This document shows, one piece after another, positions 14,161 to 21,997 of a stretch of 24,292 nucleotides of DNA. Below the pieces are notes generated by a model. The model made no database searches. It was not told where the DNA came from and saw only the letters and a list, made by a program, of their open reading frames with translations. Source of the DNA: JAPUDQ01 sp039916485. GTDB lineage: Bacteria; Patescibacteriota; Saccharimonadia; Saccharimonadales; Saccharimonadaceae. The translations under genes and the position numbers were made by a program. Location of the stretch: positions 1 to 24,292 of the forward strand of contig JBDSLH010000029.1 of the NCBI GenBank assembly GCA_039916485.1, given 5' to 3'. Position 1 is the stretch's first letter. Every line of letters starts with the position of its first letter.

Positions 14161-14306
14161 AAAATCGTCCCTTTGGGGCGATTTTTGCATTTGCATCCCC
14201 AGATGGGAAAAGCTTTTGCGTTTTTCGGATAAATTATTTTACCCTTCTTTTTGATGTACCGTCGAAATGTAATTCCAACGCCACATTCAAGACAAACAGC
14301 TGCCAT
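14133..14306 (-). CDS. Small lysine-rich Cys protein, possible zinc ribbon (57 aa)
   Basis: A 57-residue basic protein beginning MAAVCLECGVGITFRRYIKK. CLEC (5-8) and CKC (about 38-40) provide four cysteines that could bind zinc; the tail is very lysine-rich (GTILKKKTKPVS). The start at 14306 is chosen because a full AGGAGGT lies nine bases upstream; the longer in-frame ORF to 14375 has no such site. Function unknown; the charge suggests nucleic acid or ribosome binding, by inference only. Confidence 0.65.
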   Translation of the reverse strand: MAAVCLECGVGITFRRYIKKKGKIIYPKNAKAFPIWGCKCKNRPKGTILKKKTKPVS

Positions 14307-14387
14307 AATGCATGGACCTCCTAATTTTAAATGTGCTCGACACTGCGAACTGCAGCACACCGCATACTTTTGCATGCTTCGGCTATA

Positions 14388-14413
14388 ACAAAAACGAGCT
14401 AGATTGCTCGCTT
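14388..14413 (-). terminator. Intrinsic terminator, minus strand
   Basis: On the minus strand AAGCGAGC and GCTCGTTT form an eight-pair stem (one G-T pair) around the loop AATCTA, with TTTTTG at the end of the right arm. It lies upstream of the 57-aa gene, not behind any coding gene, which suggests that it ends a non-coding transcript. Confidence 0.55.
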
Positions 14414-14573
14414 AGATATGATATGCCGAGATTAGACGTTGTGGTGATCACTGCTAAACTCGATTTACCAAAATTCAATATGCAACAACATTGAATCCTC
14501 TACCCAGTGGCTTCTCCTAACCTTATGTTAAATCCCCATTTGACACATTCTGTGACCCCTATAGGGAGTCCCA
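14388..14573 (-). ncRNA. Candidate small RNA between lysS and the 57-aa gene
   Basis: This lies within 14307-14632, 326 bases without a convincing gene. On the minus strand a promoter (14580-14607) and an intrinsic terminator (14388-14413) bracket about 185 bases. Inside are ATTCAAT/ATTGAAT arms around ten bases, a GTGATCAC palindrome, and a near-palindrome around CCTATAGG at the 5' end. No tRNA, 6S, SRP, tmRNA or RNase P signature was recognised. A short ORF with an ATG near the 5' end runs only 24 codons to TAG. Confidence 0.4.
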
Positions 14574-14579
14574 TTTATT

Positions 14580-14607
14580 AGTATACTCTACATGTAGTGC
14601 CTAGCAA
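14580..14607 (-). promoter_or_regulatory. Promoter of the candidate small RNA
   Basis: On the minus strand TTGCTA and TATACT are 16 bases apart. No coding region follows within a plausible leader, since a terminator lies about 170 bases downstream. Confidence 0.45.
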
Positions 14608-14632
14608 GTGTAATTTAAGCAACATATAGCGC

Positions 14633-16153
14633 TTATAGTTTTATGTCTGGGTAAATACCTTTTGTTGTCTCATCAATCTCATGCCTTAGATGTGGGAACG
14701 GCACGCCTTCTCGGGCGGTGACGCCTTCGAGGGACCAAAAGATACGCTCACTAAAGCCAAGACCACACGCTGGCGGCATGGCGTATTCGAGCGCTTCGAC
14801 GTAGTCGATATCAAGCATTTGTGCTTCGTCGTCCCCTGCGTCACGTAAAGCTTGTTGCTCAGAGAATCTAGCTAGCTGATCGATCGGATCATTGAGCTCA
14901 GAAAATGCTTTACACATCTCCGACCCACCGAACACTAAATTAAATTGTTCAGTAAGTTTGTCATTGCCTCGCTGGACTTTTGCGAGTGGCTGCATGAAAA
15001 CTGGTATATCAACTAGGAATGCGGGGCCAGCAAGCGTCTTGCGGTATTTTTTCCAAAGCTTGTCGAGACCACGGATACGGTTATCTTGCTTTTCAACTTC
15101 GAATTTGTGCTCACGAAGTTTAGCCTGAATGTCCTCCATAGAAGACTCGAACACATCTATGTCATATTGCTCTTTCAAAATAGCCACAAAGCTAAGCCGC
15201 GGGAAGTGTTCACCGTCTTTGCCAAAATCAACTGTTTGACCGTCTGCAAGTGTAAATGCTCGTGTACCCCACGTCTTGTCGGCAATAGTCCGGATCATTC
15301 GCTCAGTCAGCTCCATGCCCTTTTCCCAGTCTGCATAGGCCCAATACCATTCCATGGCGTTGTGCTCAGGAAGGTGCTCTTCTGAGTAATTTTCATTACG
15401 GAATCGTGCGCCAATATCAAAGACTTTTTCAAAACCAGCAACAAGTAGTCGCTTAAGTGGTAACTCGTGAGAAATCCGCAGATAAAAATCCTGATCAAGT
15501 GCGTCCATGTGAGTTACAAACGGATTTGCATCGGCTCCTCCTGCCGTAGACTCGAGGACAGAGTTGTTGATCTCCACAAAGCCTTCGTCCTGGAGGAATT
15601 CACGAGTTGCACGCCAAAACGTACTCCGACGCTCAAATCGCTGTCGAACATCGACGTTAACATTCATATCAACATAGCGACGACGGAGACGCTCTTCTTT
15701 GTTTGTGAAACCATCTTGCGACGTCGGCATCGGTCGTAACGATTTAGTGAGGATGCGGAGGCTCCGCACATCTACAGAGATCTCACCTGTCTTTGTTTTG
15801 ATCACCGGACCAGTAGCCTGGATAAAATCACCGGGATCTAGCAGCGTAATCTGCTCCATACCGATCTGAGATGTGGCGGGATCAAGTGGCTCAACAGTAT
15901 CTGACTTCATAAATAACTGTACTTGCCCACTCATATCCCGGAGTACAATAAATGCTAGCTTGCCGAATTTACGGATACCAACGATGCGACCAACGACCGT
16001 CACATCAGTATTTTCGAGCGTTCCAAACTGTACTGCAATATCACCGCACAATGCAGATCGCTTACTATCTGCGGGATAGGCATTAACCCCAAGTGCTTTT
16101 AGATCATTGAGTTTACGGACGCGTTCATCGCGCAATTCTTTTAGTGTCGCCAT
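14633..16153 (-). CDS. lysS: Lysyl-tRNA synthetase, class II
   Basis: A 506-residue class II LysRS. The N-terminal OB-fold anticodon-binding domain (about 50-145, VVGRIVGIRKFGKLAFIVLR) is followed by the catalytic core: FVEINNSVLESTAGGADANPF, motif 2 FRNENYSEEHLPEHNAMEWY, and motif 3 GLGFSERIFWSLEG with the invariant Arg, ending in FPHLR. It charges tRNA-Lys with lysine. The length is normal. The start at 16153 has no Shine-Dalgarno; an extended -10 (TGG TATACT) ends ten bases upstream, so a leaderless transcript is predicted. Its promoter overlaps the end of the beta-lactamase-fold gene. Confidence 0.97.
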   Translation of the reverse strand: MATLKELRDERVRKLNDLKALGVNAYPADSKRSALCGDIAVQFGTLENTDVTVVGRIVGIRKFGKLAFIVLRDMSGQVQLFMKSDTVEPLDPATSQIGMEQITLLDPGDFIQATGPVIKTKTGEISVDVRSLRILTKSLRPMPTSQDGFTNKEERLRRRYVDMNVNVDVRQRFERRSTFWRATREFLQDEGFVEINNSVLESTAGGADANPFVTHMDALDQDFYLRISHELPLKRLLVAGFEKVFDIGARFRNENYSEEHLPEHNAMEWYWAYADWEKGMELTERMIRTIADKTWGTRAFTLADGQTVDFGKDGEHFPRLSFVAILKEQYDIDVFESSMEDIQAKLREHKFEVEKQDNRIRGLDKLWKKYRKTLAGPAFLVDIPVFMQPLAKVQRGNDKLTEQFNLVFGGSEMCKAFSELNDPIDQLARFSEQQALRDAGDDEAQMLDIDYVEALEYAMPPACGLGFSERIFWSLEGVTAREGVPFPHLRHEIDETTKGIYPDIKL

Positions 16154-16163
16154 AATTACTATT

Positions 16164-16195
16164 AGTATACCAGAGAGTAAGCCCTATGACGTCAA
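16164..16195 (-). promoter_or_regulatory. Leaderless promoter of lysS
   Basis: On the minus strand TGG-TATACT is an extended -10 ending ten bases before ATG. A TTGACG box lies 20 bases further up, longer than the usual 17, so the extended -10 probably carries most of the activity. Confidence 0.55.
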
Positions 16196-17086
16196 GGCGC
16201 GTAGACCGAGAAGTCGTGGTCGCTCTAGCCCCACATATGAGGCAACTTCTCCGCTCGCTTTGGCAAGAATCCTGTTGGCAATTCTGCGTTGCCATAGAGA
16301 GGAAGTCTTTGATGAATAGCGTTCGGACTGTACCATGAAGGCATAATCAATGGCACCTTCATCTGTAACTACTCGTGCTACCTCATGACGATAAACGTAA
16401 GGATCATCAGGATCACCATTGTACCGCCCGAGTTTACGTAATACATCAGCGTCCGTGAGATCATATACCCCAAGTCCGTGAGTGGTATCGGTTACGGTAT
16501 GGAGCCCTTCGACAGCTGCGCGTGCAGTACGATTAGCTTTCGTTGATCCAAGAATACTTAGTAGTTGTAATTGAGCAAGCGCTTCTTCAGGCGTTGTAGT
16601 CCCAATCTCGACTTTGCCGTCTTCTTTAGGAATGAGTGTAGTATTATGCCAGCCATGACGAGCATATGCATCCTGAAGTTCTGGTGCCCTGTTTTTAGTG
16701 AGTACACGAAAGGCCGCATTACTCGAACGACCCAACATTGCAATCATAACATCGTTCACGCTTTGTTCTATAGGGTACTGAATAGGTCCTTCACCCGGAT
16801 TTACATGATCGAACTGCCCAGCTTCATCTAACTTAACATCATTACTAAATATCGTCACATGTTCCTTGTTACCCTTGGGGCGCTCGATGGACACAACAGC
16901 CGCGAGTGGTAGTTTGCTCAAGCTTGCGGCAAACATAGGTACATCCTTTTCATGGGCTATATCCCGATCATTTTGGACATCAAAACGGAATCGTGCGCCA
17001 TGGTTAGTTGCATATTGACTTACTCTATGTAGGCCGTCCTCTAATCTGGCAAACCCGGCAGTACTAAAGGGTTCTTGATTACTCAT
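16184..17086 (-). CDS. Serine hydrolase of the class A beta-lactamase fold
   Basis: A 300-residue protein resembling the beta-lactamase class A (PF13354-type) fold. The SxxK motif is SLSK (55-58) in MFAASLSKLPLAAVV, and the second motif appears as SSN (121-123) in the MLGRSSNAAFRVL helix. The KTG-like third motif is not clear: HEV occupies the expected place in YVYRHEVARVV, before EGAIDYAFMV. No signal peptide is seen, unlike secreted beta-lactamases, so it may act in the cytoplasm or be inactive. Antibiotic resistance should not be assumed. The ATG at 17086 is preferred over 17116 and 17095 because the -10 box ends nine bases upstream of it. Confidence 0.65.
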   Translation of the reverse strand: MSNQEPFSTAGFARLEDGLHRVSQYATNHGARFRFDVQNDRDIAHEKDVPMFAASLSKLPLAAVVSIERPKGNKEHVTIFSNDVKLDEAGQFDHVNPGEGPIQYPIEQSVNDVMIAMLGRSSNAAFRVLTKNRAPELQDAYARHGWHNTTLIPKEDGKVEIGTTTPEEALAQLQLLSILGSTKANRTARAAVEGLHTVTDTTHGLGVYDLTDADVLRKLGRYNGDPDDPYVYRHEVARVVTDEGAIDYAFMVQSERYSSKTSSLWQRRIANRILAKASGEVASYVGLERPRLLGLRALTS

Positions 17087-17095
17087 ATATACCAT

Positions 17096-17123
17096 ATAAT
17101 ACAATACCCCTGGCATATTGCAA
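17096..17123 (-). promoter_or_regulatory. Leaderless promoter of the beta-lactamase-fold gene, inside a dyad
   Basis: On the minus strand TTGCAA and TATTAT are 16 bases apart, and ATG 17086 follows after nine bases. A near-perfect inverted repeat at 17105-17129 (10-base arms, one mismatch, five-base centre) covers the -35 and spacer, as an operator would. Confidence 0.5.
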
Positions 17124-17148
17124 GGGGTAGATATCTGCTAATTACAGC

Positions 17149-17598
17149 TTACACTTCTTCGACGGTATAGGTTGTTTCGCCTTTAGGCGTCTTGATGGTG
17201 ACTTTGTCGCCAACTTTTTTGCCCATGAGAGCAGAACCGATTGGTGATTCGTTACTGATCTTGCCTTCGAGAGGATCAGCTTCGACTGGTCCAACGATTC
17301 GATAGGTAACTCGTGAGCCGTTTTTGAGAACGACAGTGCTGCCGATTTTGATTGTCGAGCTTTTCGTCGCTTTGATAATTTCAGCATTTTGCAAAATATC
17401 TTCGATTTCAGATACGCGGCTCTCTACAAGTCCTTGCTCTTCACGAGCGCTGTCGTATTCAGCATTTTCAGATAAATCACCATAGTCGCGAGCATTGGCA
17501 ATCTTTTCGGCGATTTGACTGCGACGTCCTTTTAGCTCTAACAGTTCAGCTTCGAGCTCTGCTTTACCTTCATTTGTGATTTGATATGTCTTTTTCAT
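17149..17598 (-). CDS. greA: Transcription elongation factor GreA
   Basis: A 149-residue GreA. The N-terminal coiled coil reaches into the RNA polymerase secondary channel to stimulate cleavage of backtracked RNA; its tip shows ARDYGDLSENAEYDSAREEQ, with the conserved D-x-SEN acid residues. The C-terminal FKBP-like domain contains GSTVVLKNG, then ISNESPIGSALMGKKVGD. Slightly shorter than the usual 158. The leader holds only a weak GAAAGAGAA purine tract. It lies 92 bases after proS, and no strong promoter or terminator was seen between them. Confidence 0.97.
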   Translation of the reverse strand: MKKTYQITNEGKAELEAELLELKGRRSQIAEKIANARDYGDLSENAEYDSAREEQGLVESRVSEIEDILQNAEIIKATKSSTIKIGSTVVLKNGSRVTYRIVGPVEADPLEGKISNESPIGSALMGKKVGDKVTIKTPKGETTYTVEEV

Positions 17599-17690
17599 AA
17601 TTAATTCTCTTTCTTAGCTTAGAAACGGCCCGCCTATAAAGCGTGCCGTAGCAAAAACTGTCTTTATGTCATCCCTCACTCAAACAGTGG

Positions 17691-18920
17691 CTATAGCTTA
17701 CCAAATAGCTCTTCCTTGGTCAATACGTTTGTTGCAGATTCTGTACGTTTCTTGTACTCATAGTTTTCACCGAGCTTTTCACTGACAACGATACGGTGTG
17801 GTATACCCATGAGATCTGCATCGGCAAATTTAGCACCTGGTCGTTCGTCCCGGTCATCCCAGAGCACTGTAACGCCTCGCTGGGTGAGTTCTTCGTATAA
17901 TTCGTGGGCTTTATCAGCTGTATCGCCTATGTTGATCAGATACACTCGAAACGGGGCAATGTTTTCTGGCCACACTAAGCCTTTATCGTCTGCAAAATGC
18001 TCGGCTAGCAGCCCCATGAGACGGCTTGGACCTATCCCGTAGCTACCCATAAAGGCGTGCTTAGACGTGCCATCTTCGGCAGCGTACTGGAGGTTGAAAT
18101 CTTCTGAAAATTTTGTATTAAGGGTAAAAATGTTTCCAACTTCGACAGCCTTACACTCCTCGAGTTCATCTTTGCTGACTCCGAGATCTGCCATAACTTC
18201 ATCGTTGTAAACTTCTTGGTTGATAGCTATTTTTTTATCCTTATGAACATAGATCGTATCTTCACCAACTTCACTGAGCGTCTGATATTCATGACTGTAT
18301 TTGCTAAAGCTACCACCGCTAGCGAATGTTTTATAAGTAATGTCACCAATCCCGAGACGATCGTACACGCGATCATAGGCTTCAGACATACTTTCGTAAA
18401 ATGTGTCATGCTCTGCCTGGTCTTTTGAGAAGCTGTAAAGATCTTTCATCCAGAACTCACGACCGCGCATTAACCCGCTTTTACTACGGAGTTCATTACG
18501 GAATTTAATCTGGAATTGATATGGATATATCGGGAGATCTTTGTAACTCGAAATATAGCTCTTCATGAGTTTTGTGAGCGGTTCCTCATGCGTCGGCGCG
18601 AGACCGAGCTCTGCCCCACTCGCAAGTTTCGTCTTGAACCACACATCAAGCACCTTGTCGTCCCAACGTCCAGACGTTTCCCAAGTTTCCTTTTTCTGCA
18701 GTGCTGTCAAACTGATCTCATTGCCACCAACATTGTTCATCTCTTCACGAATAATACCAATAATATTTTCAAGCGTGCGTTTGCCGAGTGGTAAATATGT
18801 ATAGACCCCTGCCATTTCTTTATACACAAATCCAGAACGGATCAATAATTGAGCATTTTTTGCAACTTCGTCCGACGGCGCGTCACGAAGCGTCTTGGTA
18901 AACAACTGAGATACTTTCAT
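17691..18920 (-). CDS. proS: Prolyl-tRNA synthetase without the editing (INS) domain
   Basis: A 409-residue class II ProRS (bacterial type). Motif 1 region KRTLENIIGIIREEMNNVGG, motif 2 FRNELRSKSGLMRGREFWMK, motif 3 GSYGIGPSRLMGLLAE and the C-terminal anticodon-binding domain (VLWDDRDERPGAKFADADL) are present. Bacterial ProRS usually has about 570 residues with a 180-residue INS editing domain between motifs 2 and 3. Here only about 120 residues separate them, including GGSFSKYSHEYQTLSEVGED. Editing of Ala-tRNA-Pro must come from another protein or be absent. It ends in TAG and lies 18 bases after the CPBP gene in the frr-rseP operon. Confidence 0.96.
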   Translation of the reverse strand: MKVSQLFTKTLRDAPSDEVAKNAQLLIRSGFVYKEMAGVYTYLPLGKRTLENIIGIIREEMNNVGGNEISLTALQKKETWETSGRWDDKVLDVWFKTKLASGAELGLAPTHEEPLTKLMKSYISSYKDLPIYPYQFQIKFRNELRSKSGLMRGREFWMKDLYSFSKDQAEHDTFYESMSEAYDRVYDRLGIGDITYKTFASGGSFSKYSHEYQTLSEVGEDTIYVHKDKKIAINQEVYNDEVMADLGVSKDELEECKAVEVGNIFTLNTKFSEDFNLQYAAEDGTSKHAFMGSYGIGPSRLMGLLAEHFADDKGLVWPENIAPFRVYLINIGDTADKAHELYEELTQRGVTVLWDDRDERPGAKFADADLMGIPHRIVVSEKLGENYEYKKRTESATNVLTKEELFGKL

Positions 18921-18938
18921 ATGTCTTACTCTACCCTG

Positions 18939-19742
18939 TTACGATCCCATAATCAAATTGCTCAGCCATTTTGGAGCAACGAATAAAATATAAAATGCAA
19001 TCGAGTTTTTGAGAGCATGGACAAACACTCCAGACCAAATACTGCCAGTTTTGTCACGCAGATAGCACAGAACCATGCTGAGCATAAAGGTATCTATACC
19101 TACATTAACCTGACCATGCACCACCCCAAATAGCACGCTGGTGATCAGTGATGCAATAATCCAGCGCATATGTGGCTTGAGCGTACCATATAAATACCCT
19201 CGAAAGGCTAATTCCTCAATAAACGGTGCAGCGACAACAATTACCAGAAATGCGTAGAAAATATCGAGCGATGATGACAATGACGTAAAGCCGATTTCTT
19301 GGTCCTGATCGAGATTGACCCCTGGTATATATTGAGACACGAGCGCCGTGACGGCCACAGTCAGCACCATGTAAGCAGCCCAAGCGACTAAGCCATATCC
19401 GACATCTTTTAACACTGGGAAACGAACGAGTCCGACAAGTTCGCATATACGTGCTATTGACATTTGTCTGATAGCATACGGCTCTACAAGGAGTACTATA
19501 GAACCAAAGATATACACGCTGGCGCTCAAAACAAGCTGGAATAATGCTGATGATTCATCTATCTCAGCACCCGTCTGAGCAATGCCTCCTGTCACTGCTG
19601 CGACTGCGATCAGTGACCCTGCACCAAAAACAGCCCCCAGTGTCCATGCAGGAGCAGCGATGGCCACTGCGAGAGTCCTCCCGATGTTACGAGCCCTGTC
19701 TCCACGACTTAGTGGTGCCTGACTAGAAGAGTTTGATGACAT
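18939..19742 (-). CDS. CPBP family intramembrane metalloprotease-like protein
   Basis: A 267-residue membrane protein with about seven hydrophobic segments and the three CPBP (CAAX protease and bacteriocin-processing, ABI) motifs: EELAFRG with Glu176-Glu177 and Arg181, FGVVHGQ with His209, and VHALKNS with His242 and Asn246. Members cleave membrane or prenylated substrates, or protect against self-made bacteriocins. The first 15 residues are Ser-rich. The start overlaps the end of rseP by 20 bases, so translation is coupled. Substrate unknown. Confidence 0.85.
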   Translation of the reverse strand: MSSNSSSQAPLSRGDRARNIGRTLAVAIAAPAWTLGAVFGAGSLIAVAAVTGGIAQTGAEIDESSALFQLVLSASVYIFGSIVLLVEPYAIRQMSIARICELVGLVRFPVLKDVGYGLVAWAAYMVLTVAVTALVSQYIPGVNLDQDQEIGFTSLSSSLDIFYAFLVIVVAAPFIEELAFRGYLYGTLKPHMRWIIASLITSVLFGVVHGQVNVGIDTFMLSMVLCYLRDKTGSIWSGVFVHALKNSIAFYILFVAPKWLSNLIMGS

Positions 19743-20892
19743 CAGCCACGGTGATCACGGCAATAAGTCCGAGGAGGAATAACATGCCGTACCCATTTAT
19801 TGATTCTTCAATCTCTTTTGTCAGAGGTTTTTTGAGCAGTTTAAATAGCGTCATGAGGTACCAGCGTCCGCCGTCTAACGCCGGGATTGGCAGTACGTTC
19901 ATAACTGCTAGGGTTACCGACAAGATAGCGGTGATGAGGAGTACTGGTACGATACCAGCGCTAACAGCGCCTGGTAATATCTGTCCGACGATACCCACAG
20001 GTCCTGCAACACTGTCCCCAGCTTCGGTGAGTTTTTGCGAGGCAACTTTGTCGCCTGTGACATTACCAGCGATACCAGTCCCGACTTTGCCGACGAGGTC
20101 GCCGAGACCTTTGATGATCTCACCACTCAGTTGCGTCGTAACACCAACACCAACGATTGGTGCTGACCATGTCGACTGATAGATAGTAGGAAGCTGCGAG
20201 AATTGGACACCAAAGTAACCTTTTTTGTCCGTGGCCTGCTCGGCTGTTCGGAGTGGCACGTTGACGGTCTGCGTCGCTCCATCCCGTTTGTATGTGACTG
20301 TTAATTCCTGTCCTGGTCGCTCACGGGAATATTTGATGACGTCATCGACGTATAGCGAGTCGTCCATGCCCTTAATGCTGACGATTTCATCACCCTTTTT
20401 GATTCCGGCGTTTGCGGCTGGGAGGTTCTCCGTTACCTCCGCTACTTGTAGCGGCAGATACGTCGTCTTGAGATCACTCGCGACAGTAAACTGGTCAGGC
20501 AGTATACGTGGGAGCCCGACGAGCGCTAAGATAGTAAAGATAAATGCTGCTGCGAGCCAGTTGACCGCAACGCCAGCCAGGATAATCTTGGTCTTTTCCC
20601 AGTACGTTGCATTGCCGTAATCACCTTTTTTATTAGCCGAATCATACTCACCTTTGAGCTTTACAAAGCCGCCGATTGGGAGCCAGTTGACGCTAAACAG
20701 GACGTTTTTACCGAGGATACTCTGCTTGATCTTGCGGCCCCATGCGAGTGGCGGGAAGCCAACGCCGAATTCTTCGACAGTGACGCCATTACGGCGTGCT
20801 ACGATCCCATGACCGAGCTCATGGATCACCACCAAGAACACCAAAATTAGCAAACCAGCAATGATCGATACTATAAACTGAATAGTTTCCAA
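19723..20892 (-). CDS. rseP: Site-2 protease, RseP/M50 family
   Basis: A 389-residue M50 zinc metalloprotease that cuts within the membrane, as in sigma-factor activation or signal peptide clearance. Visible: HELGH (His24, Glu25, His28) in the first helix, GGFVKLKGE, one PDZ domain (about 130-215, NAGIKKGDEIVSIKGM), and NVLPIPALDGGRW with the third zinc ligand Asp in the penultimate helix. Bacterial RseP often has two PDZ domains; this one appears to have a single PDZ. It starts five bases after uppS and ends with TAG inside the CPBP gene. Confidence 0.95.
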   Translation of the reverse strand: METIQFIVSIIAGLLILVFLVVIHELGHGIVARRNGVTVEEFGVGFPPLAWGRKIKQSILGKNVLFSVNWLPIGGFVKLKGEYDSANKKGDYGNATYWEKTKIILAGVAVNWLAAAFIFTILALVGLPRILPDQFTVASDLKTTYLPLQVAEVTENLPAANAGIKKGDEIVSIKGMDDSLYVDDVIKYSRERPGQELTVTYKRDGATQTVNVPLRTAEQATDKKGYFGVQFSQLPTIYQSTWSAPIVGVGVTTQLSGEIIKGLGDLVGKVGTGIAGNVTGDKVASQKLTEAGDSVAGPVGIVGQILPGAVSAGIVPVLLITAILSVTLAVMNVLPIPALDGGRWYLMTLFKLLKKPLTKEIEESINGYGMLFLLGLIAVITVADVIKLF

Positions 20893-20897
20893 GTGTT

Positions 20898-21590
20898 TTA
20901 CCCTCCGTGCCGTCTATCACGACGATTATATTCCTCTAGTATAGCAGCTACGTCTTCGGGTCGCATATCAGGCCAATACTTTTCAATAAAGAGGAACTCT
21001 GAGTAGGCACTTCGCCACAACATAAAGTTGCTTAGTCGCTGTTCACCACTGGTGCGTACAACGAGATCGACTGGTGGCACATCAGGATGATCAAGATACT
21101 GGGCAAAACTTTCGACAGTCAGACTCTCAGGATCTACACCATCGGCAATAGCGCGCTTGGTTGCAGCCACAATTTCTTGCTGCCCACCATAGTTAAAGCA
21201 CATTGCCAGTGTTGCTTTGGTGCCACCAGCGCTGATCGCCTCAGCTTCTTCCATCATGGTGATAATATCTTCTGGCAAATTTTCTCTGCCACCGAGAACC
21301 ACGAGTTTATAGCCTTTTTTAGTGAGCTCTTTGATGTCGGTTTTAAACAGCATCCGGATGAGTTTCATGATGCCACGAACTTCGTCTTCGGCACGGTTCC
21401 AGTTCTCTGTAGAAAATGTATAAAACGAGATGTACTCTACACCTGCGTCGGCTGTCGCCTCAATGATGTCTTTTAGCGCCGTATAGCCAGCCAAGTGACC
21501 TTCATATGTTGGTATACCATGCTGTTTTGCCCAGCGGCGATTGCCGTCGAGAATATAACCAATATGCGCCGGTACTTTTAATTCACTCAT
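20898..21590 (-). CDS. uppS: Isoprenyl transferase (undecaprenyl diphosphate synthase)
   Basis: A 230-residue cis-prenyltransferase that extends farnesyl diphosphate to the C55 lipid carrier of cell wall and glycan synthesis. Motifs: ILDGNRRWAKQHG (the catalytic Asp is D15), GVEYISFYTFSTENWNR, and the C-terminal RTSGEQRLSNFMLWRSAYSE with FIEKYWPDM. The ATG overlaps the stop of the upstream gene (ATGA at 21587-21590), and rseP follows after five bases. It would provide the lipid carrier for the sugar transferase at 2361-3002. Length is typical. Confidence 0.97.
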   Translation of the reverse strand: MSELKVPAHIGYILDGNRRWAKQHGIPTYEGHLAGYTALKDIIEATADAGVEYISFYTFSTENWNRAEDEVRGIMKLIRMLFKTDIKELTKKGYKLVVLGGRENLPEDIITMMEEAEAISAGGTKATLAMCFNYGGQQEIVAATKRAIADGVDPESLTVESFAQYLDHPDVPPVDLVVRTSGEQRLSNFMLWRSAYSEFLFIEKYWPDMRPEDVAAILEEYNRRDRRHGG

Positions 21591-21997
21591 AATTTCTCCT
21601 CATATGCACTGATTAGCTCCACGTCTTGTTGATCTTTACTACGTGCCTTTCGTTGTTTCCATGCTTTTACATAGGTAAGAGACATGTATCGTATACCATC
21701 GATCTCGACCGTGTCAGGGAGAAGATCATGATAGCCTGGCTTATCTTGATCGGGTTCAGTCCATCCTGCCCATGCTTCGCAATCCCCTTTAACGAAATAC
21801 TTTTCTCCCCAGGAAGCCATCGTTGGTGTCCATCCCATTTCCTCAAGCTTCCTAAACAATTCAGGCTCTACCGCAAGATCAATATCCTGAGCAGCGCGTA
21901 TGCCGTATGCCTCAAGTACTCCGCTGCCAATCACTATAATTTTATCGAGTGGCAATCCAGCGTTTCGCACACGTTTGGATAGTGAGTCACGACTCAT
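21587..21997 (-). CDS. Nucleotidyltransferase-fold protein (AbiEii/MNT-like)
   Basis: A 136-residue protein with IIVIGSGVLEAYGIRAAQDIDLAV (21-44), the G-S/G...D-x-D arrangement of the minimal nucleotidyltransferase fold (Asp38 and Asp40). A C-terminal SKDQQDVELI segment resembles the end of AbiEii/DUF-type nucleotidyltransferases, where a KD..D motif follows. Such proteins include antitoxin-linked and tRNA-modifying enzymes; no partner toxin is adjacent. The position in the frr-uppS operon is unusual. Its ATG overlaps the TAA at 21997-21999, which ends the extended frr frame (TAATG), so it appears translationally coupled to full-length frr rather than to the TAG-truncated form. Confidence 0.6.
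   Translation of the reverse strand: MSRDSLSKRVRNAGLPLDKIIVIGSGVLEAYGIRAAQDIDLAVEPELFRKLEEMGWTPTMASWGEKYFVKGDCEAWAGWTEPDQDKPGYHDLLPDTVEIDGIRYMSLTYVKAWKQRKARSKDQQDVELISAYEEKL

Noticed and set aside
14161..14185. Hairpin AAAATCGTCCC / GGGGCGATTTT with T-run
   Set aside because: Looks like a plus-strand intrinsic terminator, but lies inside the coding part of the 57-aa gene (basic KCKNRPKG stretch), so it may be a coding coincidence. Kept out of the feature list.
13998..14324. 108-codon plus-strand ORF
   Set aside because: It covers the inverted repeats and the antisense of the 57-aa gene; composition looks random and there is no start signal.
14312..14494. 60-codon plus-strand ORF between the 57-aa gene and lysS
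   Set aside because: No Shine-Dalgarno; it overlaps the Shine-Dalgarno and upstream region of the minus-strand small gene and the candidate small RNA terminator. Conservation of the protein frame could not be tested.
19733..20179. 148-codon plus-strand ORF
   Set aside because: Antisense to rseP; no start signal and Ser/Thr/Pro-rich shadow composition.
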